Source: CANDYO01 sp049653745
GTDB lineage: Bacteria > Pseudomonadota > Alphaproteobacteria > Rickettsiales > CANDYO01
Assembly: GCA_049653745.1 (NCBI GenBank)
Contig: JBASGW010000007.1
Location: forward strand, 1-33,863
Direction: 5' to 3'
Length of the DNA stretch: 33,863 nt
Position 1 is the stretch's first letter, and each line of letters begins with the position of its first letter. Below are positions 1 through 7,442 of the stretch, piece by piece. The translations under genes were made by a program, and so were the position numbers. The notes under the pieces were generated by a model. The model searched no databases. It saw only the letters and a list, made by a program, of their open reading frames with translations, and was not told the origin of the DNA.

Positions 1-2106
1 AACTTGTTCTGGTGCCGTTGCAGCTTCAATATGTTCTGGTGAAGTTGTTTTTATATCTAAAGTGCTTTCTTCCTCTAATGATACAGCTGGAGCATTAACT
101 TGTTCTGGTGATGTGGTATCTTCAGTATCTTTAGGTGATATTGTTAATGCAGGATTAAAGTTTCCAAAGGTAATTGGAGTTTCTGGTGATATATTAAATA
201 ATTCTTGCGATTCTGATTCTAGCTCTTTAGGTTTGAGAAGGTTAGCTGCAGAAAATGTATCCATTAATACAGTTGAAGTTAATGCGGGCTCAAAATTTCC
301 AAAGGTAAGTGTAATTTCTTGCAGGGGCATTTCATCTAATTCTGCTAAGTTTTCTATTGATGATGCCACTTCTTCTGTTGCGATTTGAGAGGATAGTTCT
401 TCACTTCTAGAAATTTTAAGATTACTAATAATTTTTTGAGAATTATTATCTGGATCAGGGTCATCTCCTGGTGTATTAGAAGAGCTTTCTAAGCTTATTT
501 TAGATGGATCTTTGCCTATATTACTGGTGGCTGTAACTAATTTTTTAGTATTATCAAGTTCTTGAGTAGCTGTATCTATTTTAGTAGATTTGTTAGAAGA
601 TTTTTTTTTCTTTTTTGAAGATTTACTATTTGGTTTATTTGAGGCTTCAACTATCTCTGCTGATTTGGATAAAGATTCAATAGCATCTTGACGAATCAAT
701 TCTTCTCCTTGAACTTGAGCTAGTAAGTCTAATACCATGGGATTAATAACGAAAGAAGGGGTAAGTGTAACAAAAGCTTTTATTTGCTCGTTTACATATT
801 TAGTTACTCGAGATACCATATCAAAATTATCTTCAATAAAATTTGTTTTAATTGATAAGCTCATAAATTCAGTAACTTTGGCGATTCCAACAAGATGGTA
901 ATAAGCATATAGTTCAGTAAAGGAAGGAGAGTCATCTTTTATATTTTCTATTTTATCTGATAAATCTTCAAACATATCTTTTAATATATCGTGGTATTCA
1001 ACTTTAAGTGCTTTAGTTAATTTTATAGCTTGTTGTTTAGATAAATTCTCTGCTGCAAACACAAAAGAACAAAACTTAACCATTGAATCTGAAATGGAAG
1101 TCTCTTTTATTAGATTTAGAATAAGATTATGGTAATTATCTTCACTCATTCTTTGAATAAAAAGATTAATAAACCTTGCTTGATCTGGGAGAAGAAAAAT
1201 ATTCCATAATTGTAAGAAAGTTGAACATAATTCTATGTTATCTCTGGTTATTGCATTAGTAAAACTAACGACTAATTTAAGGTAAAAGTCATTGAAAGGT
1301 GAGTTCTCAAGAGCAATATATGGATCTAAGTTATCATAGATGGATTGAATAATATGTAAGGCAACATTATTATAACTATATTTAATTGATTCTTCTAATA
1401 TTAAAAATATATTATTAGAGGGACCAAATTCTGTGTTAAGAAGCTTTATAATTTTTTCTTCATCAGCCTTAAGTAGTTCTAATTGCAAGCCAGTGGCTCC
1501 GCGTTCTTCTAAATCTTTTATTAAGTCTGGATTTTGGGAAATTCCTTGTACCAGTTCTCTTATAGCTAGAGTATCGATATAATATGGAGCAATTGGGTCC
1601 ATTAATAAAATAATAGGATCTATGTTGTTGTTTACTAGTATACTTAGAGATTCAGATATTATTGCAATCGAATATAATATTTGTTCCTCTGAGCTTAAAG
1701 AGCTGTGAGGTTTAAGTTTAATTACCTCATTAATTAACTCATATAATGCAGGAAGGCGGTGTGTATTATATGGAAAAATAGAGTTCATAAGATGCAGATA
1801 AAAAGGTTGATGATTGAGCAGGGCAGCAGCCTTAATATCTGTTATCTGTTTTTGGTTTAGACTTAGTATTTTTATAAGAGGATTATCTTTATTTAGCTTT
1901 AGTATTTCTTCTCTACCAGTTTTTGTATTTTTAAAAACCTCTGCTTTTAGACTAGACTGAGATACTGATTTATCTAGAGGTAATAAATTTATATAGGCGC
2001 CACATAATTTGAATTGCTGGGCTATCTTTTTAACAGTAGCTTGAGTTATAGTTAAGGATATTTTTTCTTCTTCTTTTGTAGTTAAATCAGTTTGGTTGCT
2101 TTCCAT
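1..2106 (-). CDS. Large repeat-tailed hypothetical protein, C-terminus cut by window edge
   Basis: The frame is open from an ATG at 2106 to the left edge, giving 702 codons with no stop, so the C-terminus lies outside the window. No known domain is recognised. Residues 1 to about 500 look alpha-helical and globular. A lysine cluster (SSKKKKKSSNK) near residue 500 is followed by a Ser/Thr/Glu-rich, probably disordered tail. The tail carries two copies of a TFGNF(E/N)PALT motif and several TSPEQ-type motifs (SPEQV, SPEHI, APEQV). There is no obvious signal peptide. The lysine cluster could act as a nuclear localisation signal or simply as a basic linker. Two more minus-strand genes of similar style lie upstream. 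A secreted effector role is inferred from style and context only. Confidence 0.8.
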   Translation of the reverse strand, partial: MESNQTDLTTKEEEKISLTITQATVKKIAQQFKLCGAYINLLPLDKSVSQSSLKAEVFKNTKTGREEILKLNKDNPLIKILSLNQKQITDIKAAALLNHQPFYLHLMNSIFPYNTHRLPALYELINEVIKLKPHSSLSSEEQILYSIAIISESLSILVNNNIDPIILLMDPIAPYYIDTLAIRELVQGISQNPDLIKDLEERGATGLQLELLKADEEKIIKLLNTEFGPSNNIFLILEESIKYSYNNVALHIIQSIYDNLDPYIALENSPFNDFYLKLVVSFTNAITRDNIELCSTFLQLWNIFLLPDQARFINLFIQRMSEDNYHNLILNLIKETSISDSMVKFCSFVFAAENLSKQQAIKLTKALKVEYHDILKDMFEDLSDKIENIKDDSPSFTELYAYYHLVGIAKVTEFMSLSIKTNFIEDNFDMVSRVTKYVNEQIKAFVTLTPSFVINPMVLDLLAQVQGEELIRQDAIESLSKSAEIVEASNKPNSKSSKKKKKSSNKSTKIDTATQELDNTKKLVTATSNIGKDPSKISLESSSNTPGDDPDPDNNSQKIISNLKISRSEELSSQIATEEVASSIENLAELDEMPLQEITLTFGNFEPALTSTVLMDTFSAANLLKPKELESESQELFNISPETPITFGNFNPALTISPKDTEDTTSPEQVNAPAVSLEEESTLDIKTTSPEHIEAATAPEQV

Positions 2107-2132
2107 GATATTACCTTATTAATAGTTGAATA

Positions 2133-2148
2133 TATTAAGGCCTTAATA
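2133..2148. promoter_or_regulatory. 16-bp perfect palindrome upstream of the left-edge gene
   Basis: The sequence TATTAAGGCCTTAATA is a perfect 16-bp palindrome 27 bases upstream of the ATG at 2106. Its position between start codon and likely promoter would suit a repressor operator. Palindromes of A and T are common in such DNA, but the GGCC centre is less expected. Function is not shown. Confidence 0.3.
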
Positions 2149-2200
2149 GCATAAAAATTAATAATTGGCTATATTAATAATGTAAGACTTAATCAGAATA

Positions 2201-3772
2201 TTATTCCAATTGCAATGGTGAATTAGCACCAATTAGACTTCCATCCGCATAATCTACCCCTTCAAAGCAGCCTTCTCTGCCTAAGGTTTCTGGAGAAAAT
2301 TCAGGAAATTTTTCTGGAATGATAGGAGAAAACTTTGGAGTACTTTTAGATATTGATTTAGATGATTTAAAAGAAGGAGTGCTGCATGTTCTGCATATTG
2401 GTGATGATTTTAGGCTGGTCTTATCCCAAAGTTCAAGAAAGGTTGCAGGGCTATCTGTGATAGAATGGATGCCTACGATTTTTTTCAGATTATTTACTGT
2501 TGGTATCTGGAGTATAAGTTCATCATCTTTTAGGTTAGATATATTTTCAAGAGTATTTTCGATTACGCTACTAACTAATGTTTTTGCAATATTTTCGACT
2601 GAAGTAATTTTTTTAACCGAGGTAACAAGCATCTTGGCTGCTATTTCTGCTGGGGTGCTTTTATAATTGGAAATAGAGTCATGAGAGTTTTTTGTAAAAA
2701 ATTTATTAAATTTTGTTCCAAAATATGTATAAGCAAGAATACTGCTTGAAGTGATTAAAGCGCTTGCCACTTGAGTTGCAATATATTTAGCTGGTGAATA
2801 TAACCATTGACCCCAAGTGGTTTCTTCAGATAAATTTTCTGTTTTAGGTATTAATTCTTCTCTAAGATCATGAATTTTTTGATCATGAATTTGTTTGGCA
2901 GCTTGAGAGGTGCTATATAATGCTGTTCTAGCTTGGTACCAAATATTGGCTGCTACAAACATTCCTTTAGTGTGAAGATTATTTATGATTGTTGAAAATT
3001 CATCATATGCATGCATTGCTGCGTCTATAGCTTCCATCCAGGTTTCGTATTCATTTGCAAATTCTTCATATTCTGGGTCTTGTGCTCTGTCAGTATAGTG
3101 ATTTTCTCTGAAAGTAAGATAATCCACTGAGTTGCCAATTATTTTAGCGCTGTTTGGTAAAATCTTGATTGAACTTATTACTTCAAGAGGAGCTATGCCA
3201 AGAAATTTTATTATTTCGTCTCCAGCATATCTAATATTAGGAGCTAAATAATTTGATATATTAAGTGGGTAAATTATAGGAAACATAATAGTGGCTGCTA
3301 CTTTAACTGAGGCGTGAATTGCATATTCTTCTATAAAATGTTCAGTAAAGCTTTCATCATGATTATCATTAATAATGTTATGGGGAGAGGTGCATCCTCC
3401 ATGTGAACATGATATTTGAATTGGAATCGGGGCCGAAGGAGTATGATATTGAATAAGTTTTGTAAGTCCTATTTTTAAAAAACTATCTTGGATTGGATCA
3501 ATAATTAATTGATGCCAAGATATTTCTCCCATATCTCTATATAAATATTCATAGCCTCTTTGTACTTGTTGGAAATAGTTTAATTCTTGAGATAATGATG
3601 TAACGTTTAATGGCGATTGTTGTGCAAATATATTTTGTGCAGAATAATTTATAATTAACTGGCTTCCAGTTATCTTATCTAAATTATTATTTAAATATTC
3701 ATAATTTGGTACTTGCTGGAAATAGCCAGGTACTTGATATAATTCTATATTGTTTTGCTGAATATTTTTCAC
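2201..3772 (-). CDS. Hypothetical protein with duplicated N-terminal segment and Ser/Pro-rich tail
   Basis: This is a 523-residue protein of unknown family, translated from a GTG start at 3772; the next in-frame Met is too far downstream to be likely. Residues about 12-50 and 62-98 form a tandem duplication with a period near 49, anchored by YFQQV...YEYL...SQLII and YFQQV...YEYL...HQLII. A Cys/His patch follows (SCSHGGC near residue 122), then hydrophobic stretches around 150-180 and about 335-360 (TQVASALITSSSILAYTYFG), the latter a plausible membrane segment. A CRTC pair starts the Ser/Pro/Lys-rich C-terminal tail. It sits between two other minus-strand effector-like genes and has its own upstream region with a palindrome. 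Secretion to the host is possible but unproven. Confidence 0.8.
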   Translation of the reverse strand: MKNIQQNNIELYQVPGYFQQVPNYEYLNNNLDKITGSQLIINYSAQNIFAQQSPLNVTSLSQELNYFQQVQRGYEYLYRDMGEISWHQLIIDPIQDSFLKIGLTKLIQYHTPSAPIPIQISCSHGGCTSPHNIINDNHDESFTEHFIEEYAIHASVKVAATIMFPIIYPLNISNYLAPNIRYAGDEIIKFLGIAPLEVISSIKILPNSAKIIGNSVDYLTFRENHYTDRAQDPEYEEFANEYETWMEAIDAAMHAYDEFSTIINNLHTKGMFVAANIWYQARTALYSTSQAAKQIHDQKIHDLREELIPKTENLSEETTWGQWLYSPAKYIATQVASALITSSSILAYTYFGTKFNKFFTKNSHDSISNYKSTPAEIAAKMLVTSVKKITSVENIAKTLVSSVIENTLENISNLKDDELILQIPTVNNLKKIVGIHSITDSPATFLELWDKTSLKSSPICRTCSTPSFKSSKSISKSTPKFSPIIPEKFPEFSPETLGREGCFEGVDYADGSLIGANSPLQLE

Positions 3773-3808
3773 AATATTACTCTATTTAATAATTATGATT
3801 AAGGCTAA

Positions 3809-3831
3809 GTTATGTGATATTATAACATAAC
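3809..3831. promoter_or_regulatory. Inverted repeat (possible operator) upstream of the 523-aa gene
   Basis: GTTATGT (3809-3815) and ACATAAC (3825-3831) form a perfect 7-bp inverted repeat with a 9-base spacer. The spacer overlaps a TATAAT-like box for the minus-strand gene that starts at 3772. A TTGACT hexamer lies further upstream but only 12 bases from that box, so the core promoter is not ideal. A repressor site is a reasonable guess. Confidence 0.35.
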
Positions 3832-3909
3832 ATTTTAGTCAAGAGTAAATTTTATTTTTATTAATTAAATCATATTTATTCCTTTAGAGTTAAGAGTGAT
3901 ATTTATTAT

Positions 3910-4668
3910 CTAATCTCTAGTGGCAAATTCAAACTTACTTAAGAATTTAAAGATGGGATGTTGAGAATGTGTATAAGTTTTTGTGTAATATACAGCTGGG
4001 TCTAAGGTTTGAGCAAGTTTCTTGATTTGTTCTTTCATTTCAGCATCTTGCGTTTTATCATTGTAAAATATAGAGCTTTCAAACCCCATGCTGAATGCAA
4101 ATTGTTCAGGAATCATAGCTTTGCAGTTAATAAAGGTGCAGCCTGATATATTAGTGTTCTCTAATATTAATCCTTCAATATTGGTGTTATTGAAATTGGT
4201 GCCAGCTAAATTGAGATTACTTAAATTTAAATAGATATAAGATTCAATACCTAAGTCTGATCTTCGAGTTAATAGAGGGCCAAGATAAGCTCCTTCAAAA
4301 TTTAAACCTTGAGCGCTTACTTTTGAAGCTAGCATCAGCTCACGAAAAAAATTAATACCTGCTCGGTCTAATTTAACCGCACTAATATCGCATTCTCTGA
4401 AATCAAAAAGAGCAAAATCGCTATAAGGGATTCCTCTGAAATCTGCCCCAGTGAAATTATATTCGGTGATGTCTATTTTGCTATCGTTAGTAAAATTAAC
4501 TTCATTATCTTTAGTTTGGTCGTGATATTCTTTAATCATGTTCATTAAGAAAGTTCTATCTAAATAAGCAGTTACTTCTTTTTTTGATGTATTATTTTGA
4601 GAAATTTCAGCCAATAAATCATCTAGATCAAATGCAGCAAAATTAGATAAATCTTGTTCTTTAGCCAT
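3910..4668 (-). CDS. Pentapeptide-repeat protein
   Basis: This 252-residue protein starts at an ATG at 4668. The N-terminal 70 residues are acidic and helical (DLSNFAAFDLDDLLAEI). The centre, about residues 70-185, shows the A(N/D)(L/F)xx pattern of pentapeptide repeats, for example YNFTGADFRGI, LNFEGAYLGP and NLSNLNLAGTNFNNTNIEG, with an insertion of non-repeat sequence. Such repeats fold as a right-handed quadrilateral beta helix and usually bind protein partners. No enzyme domain is attached. It points away from the phage head module and is the third of three minus-strand genes at the left of the window. Resistance-type (Qnr/MfpA-like) and effector roles are both possible; nothing in the sequence decides. 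Confidence 0.85.
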   Translation of the reverse strand: MAKEQDLSNFAAFDLDDLLAEISQNNTSKKEVTAYLDRTFLMNMIKEYHDQTKDNEVNFTNDSKIDITEYNFTGADFRGIPYSDFALFDFRECDISAVKLDRAGINFFRELMLASKVSAQGLNFEGAYLGPLLTRRSDLGIESYIYLNLSNLNLAGTNFNNTNIEGLILENTNISGCTFINCKAMIPEQFAFSMGFESSIFYNDKTQDAEMKEQIKKLAQTLDPAVYYTKTYTHSQHPIFKFLSKFEFATRD

Positions 4669-4721
4669 TTTTTAGTTACTCATAAATTTTTTCTTGAGGT
4701 ACATGACATTCATATATCAAT

Positions 4722-4749
4722 ATTATAGTATACAAAATATAGATGATAA
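4722..4749 (-). promoter_or_regulatory. Promoter-like site for the pentapeptide-repeat gene
   Basis: On the minus strand TTATCA and TATAAT are separated by 16 bases, with the TATAAT about 54 bases upstream of the ATG at 4668. The -10 box is perfect and the -35 box is weak. A ten-base string ATTTACTCTT overlaps the -35 side and also occurs upstream of the neighbouring gene that starts at 3772. Confidence 0.4.
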
Positions 4750-4841
4750 GAGTAAATAAATTATTAAAAATTATAACTTAAAATTCTTTACTGATTCAAC
4801 TTTTCTTCTAATCCTTCAAATATTTAATTGAGAATTATATA

Positions 4842-6047
4842 ATGACCAATAAATTAAAGCAAATTATTGCAAATTGGCAGAGTAAATCATTTTCTCCCAA
4901 AAAACATAATATACATAATAAATCTTATGTATATGAAACTAATGCTCCCCAATGGTCTTTACGAGAATATAAAGAATTTGCAGACCAAGCTTATATTAAA
5001 AATGTGGTTGCACATAGAGCTATAAATATAATTTCTCAAGCTGCAGCTAGTGTTCCTTGGGCTCTTTATGAGGTTAAGGGGCAAAATAAACATCAAATAT
5101 TTGAGCATCCATTGCTTAAATTATTGCAACGCCCCAATCCTTTTTATGCTGGTTCAGAGTTCTTCGAAAATATTTATGCTTATAAATTAATAAGTGGTAA
5201 TGCTTTTATCCAAGCAATAGCTCAAGAGAGAAATGCTCCCCAGGAATTGCATATTTTAAGGCCAGATAGAGTTAGTGTTGTTTCTGATAATCTTGGAAAT
5301 ATTTCTGGTTATATATATAAGGTTAGTGATTTAGAAAAATTTTATCCTTGTAATAAAATAACCGGAGGAGCAAATATTCTGCATATTAAAAACTTCCACC
5401 CGCTAGATGATTTTCGTGGCCTTTCTTCAGTTGAGGCTGCAGCATTTAGCATTGATCAGCATAATCAGGCAGCGGCTTGGAATAAGTCTTTGCTTGAGAA
5501 TGCTGCCCGCCCCAGCGGTGCTTTAATAGTTAAAGAAAATAGCAGTTATGGAGGGAATGTTTCTCAAGAGCAATATGAGAGAATTAAAGAACAAATTGAT
5601 GAGGTGTTCTCAGGTAATCAGAATGCTGGTCGTCCCTTGTTTATTGAGGGAGGCCTTGAATGGAAGGAAATGAGTATGTCACCTAAAGATATGGATTTTA
5701 TTGAAGCTAAAAATAGTTCAGCAAGAGATATTGCTCTAGCTTTTGGTGTTCCTCCACAATTATTAGGTATTCCTGGTGATAATACTTATAGCAATATGCA
5801 AGAAGCTAGATTAGCTCTTTGGGAAGAAACGGTGATTCCATTATTAGACCATATGACAGATAGTTTAAACCATTGGTTGATTCCAATGTTTGGAACGAAT
5901 CTTCATTTAAAATATGATATTAATGACATTAGTGGATTATCTACAAGACGAGAAAAAATTTGGGCAAGAATAGAAAATGCATCATTTTTAACTGAAAATG
6001 AAAAGAGACAGATGGTTGGATTGTCGCCAGTTCAAGGTAAAGTCTAA
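4842..6047 (+). CDS. HK97-family phage/GTA portal protein (g3-like)
   Basis: This protein forms the dodecameric ring at one capsid vertex through which DNA is packaged and released. The 401-residue length matches GTA and HK97 portals. Characteristic segments are AARPSGALIVKENSS near residue 225, and the C-terminal core with MSMSPKDMDFIEAK, GVPPQLLGIPGDNTYSNM and WEETVIPLLDHM. The frame is intact. In known GTA and prophage clusters the portal follows the terminase genes; here the genes to its left are unrelated minus-strand genes, so the terminase must be elsewhere or lost. The next plus-strand phage gene (protease-capsid) is 1.4 kb downstream, beyond an inserted minus-strand gene. Confidence 0.95.
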   Translation: MTNKLKQIIANWQSKSFSPKKHNIHNKSYVYETNAPQWSLREYKEFADQAYIKNVVAHRAINIISQAAASVPWALYEVKGQNKHQIFEHPLLKLLQRPNPFYAGSEFFENIYAYKLISGNAFIQAIAQERNAPQELHILRPDRVSVVSDNLGNISGYIYKVSDLEKFYPCNKITGGANILHIKNFHPLDDFRGLSSVEAAAFSIDQHNQAAAWNKSLLENAARPSGALIVKENSSYGGNVSQEQYERIKEQIDEVFSGNQNAGRPLFIEGGLEWKEMSMSPKDMDFIEAKNSSARDIALAFGVPPQLLGIPGDNTYSNMQEARLALWEETVIPLLDHMTDSLNHWLIPMFGTNLHLKYDINDISGLSTRREKIWARIENASFLTENEKRQMVGLSPVQGKV

Positions 6048-6050
6048 ATA

Positions 6051-6092
6051 AATGGTATAAGACATTTTGATAATATAATGTCTTATACTATT
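6051..6092. terminator. Bidirectional hairpin terminator after the portal gene
   Basis: A 16-bp stem (6051-6066 with 6077-6092, one G-T wobble) encloses a 10-base loop. It lies between the ends of two convergent genes, the portal gene and the acidic protein gene. Its A/T-rich base would give a U-tract in both directions. Confidence 0.75.
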
Positions 6093-6105
6093 ATAAAAAA
6101 ACCTA

Positions 6106-7179
6106 TTAGAGGCCAAAATTCTCTATATCATCATAATCATCGCCAAGGAAGGCTAAATCATATTCATCTAATGAGGGGCACATAGCGCCGCTAGAGGAAG
6201 ATTGAGAAGATCCTTGTTCTGGCTCTGAAGAAAAGATATCGGTATTTATGTTATCTCTGATATCTAGAGGTGAATGGACAAAGGTTTCAGCAGTATTTGG
6301 AGTTTTTAAATTTACAAATACAGGGCTAGAAAGAGAGTCTGGGCTGAACATTAATGAATTATCGTCGTCTTCTATATTATCAAATTTTATTTTTTTTGAT
6401 GCTGTATCTATGTCTTCATCAGCATCAGATTTACGTTTGTTGTTTGATACTTTAAGTTTTAATACTAAAGATGCATCCTTAGTGGATGGGCTTGTATTCA
6501 TATTGTTGTTATCAATATTTTCTTTTAATGAACTATCAACTTTTATTTTCTTTGATGTTGTATCTATGTCTTCATCAGCACCAGCTTTACGTTTGTTATT
6601 TGATATTTTTAATTTCAATACTAAAGGGCTGGAGATAGAATCATCCATACTTTCTGTTGCAGAATTAGGGCTTAAAAATAAAGAATTAATAGAGGAGTCA
6701 TCACTCATTTCTAAAGAACTATCATCTTGATTAGGAGATGCTAGAAAACCTAGGGCTTCCATAATTTCTTCATCTGATACATCTTCTGAGCTGGTTGATG
6801 AAGTTTCATCAAAAGTACGTTTTCCTAGTGTAGAAAATTTTGAAGTATCAAACATATTGCATGATTCTCTACTAGTATTTTCTTGCATGGTGACATCAGT
6901 TTCTGGAGTGGATAAATCTTCTTCGCTTTGATTTAAGAATAAATCTATATCATCATCTTCTTCTTCAAAGTTAAGAATATCCATATTTTCCATAAGGCTT
7001 CTAGAGGAAGATGAGCTACCAAAATCCTCTTCCATCATTGAGCTGGTCGGAGCATAATTAATTCCTGGGAATGAAGGTATATAAGGCATTCTAGTTATAG
7101 TTTCGGGAATTGATGACGATTCAAGATCGTTATTTACAGAATAGTGAGAAGGCATAAAGTTGTTGAGGCGTGATCTCAT
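6106..7179 (-). CDS. Acidic Ser-rich protein with two bipartite NLS-like motifs; candidate nuclear effector
   Basis: No known family is recognised. The chosen ATG at 7179 gives 357 residues; a TTG at 7191 would add four. The protein is low in complexity, Ser/Asp/Glu-rich and probably disordered. Two near-identical blocks 52 residues apart (about 185-215 and 237-267) each contain LVLKLK(I/V)SNNKRK, 11 residues, then KKIK. KRK-11-KKIK fits the classical bipartite nuclear localisation pattern, and the second half (KKIKVD) resembles simpler nuclear signals. A third, degraded copy (SPVFVNLKTPN) lacks the basic residues. Acidic patches with embedded hydrophobics (MDILNFEEEDDDIDLF near 66-81 and EYDLAFLGDDYDDIENF at the C-terminus) resemble eukaryotic acidic activation domains. 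The gene is inserted antisense inside a phage head module. A nucleomodulin role is inferred from sequence only. Confidence 0.85.
   Translation of the reverse strand: MRSRLNNFMPSHYSVNNDLESSSIPETITRMPYIPSFPGINYAPTSSMMEEDFGSSSSSRSLMENMDILNFEEEDDDIDLFLNQSEEDLSTPETDVTMQENTSRESCNMFDTSKFSTLGKRTFDETSSTSSEDVSDEEIMEALGFLASPNQDDSSLEMSDDSSINSLFLSPNSATESMDDSISSPLVLKLKISNNKRKAGADEDIDTTSKKIKVDSSLKENIDNNNMNTSPSTKDASLVLKLKVSNNKRKSDADEDIDTASKKIKFDNIEDDDNSLMFSPDSLSSPVFVNLKTPNTAETFVHSPLDIRDNINTDIFSSEPEQGSSQSSSSGAMCPSLDEYDLAFLGDDYDDIENFGL
6379..6627 (-). repeat. Duplicated NLS-containing coding block
   Basis: Two copies of about 93 bases (6535-6627 and 6379-6471) encode the block LVLKLK...NNKRK...DEDIDT(T/A)SKKIK. 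They are close at DNA level, so the duplication is recent or selected. The basic residues are the best conserved part of both copies. Confidence 0.75.
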
Positions 7180-7442
7180 TTTAATATCCAAAATTTAAGT
7201 TATCTAACGTAAGTAAAAATCTATTTAAAGACTAGATTTTACCAAGAAAAGAATTAATAAAAAGATAATTGATTATAATTATATAAATAAAATTCATTAA
7301 TATAAATTAATAATCATAACAAAAGACTAAAGCAAGAGAAAAATACACTAATATTAATTTTTTTTAATAGTTTTCGTATTTAAGAAATCAATAGTTGCAT
7401 TGAATGAGTGTTAAATTCTTAAAAGTGGCAAAAAGGAGGAGT

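Noticed and set aside
62..388. Plus-strand open frame of 108 codons
   Set aside because: It is antisense to the long minus-strand gene 1-2106, which has a proper start and repeat structure; the plus frame has no ribosome site.
6248..6730. Plus-strand open frame of 160 codons
   Set aside because: It mirrors the low-complexity, duplicated part of the minus-strand acidic protein gene. Its Ser/Leu-rich product is what such antisense DNA gives.
7192..7403. Possible small RNA or promoter cluster between the acidic protein gene and the capsid gene
   Set aside because: The stretch is very AT-rich, and no well-spaced -35/-10 pair or stable hairpin stood out above background.
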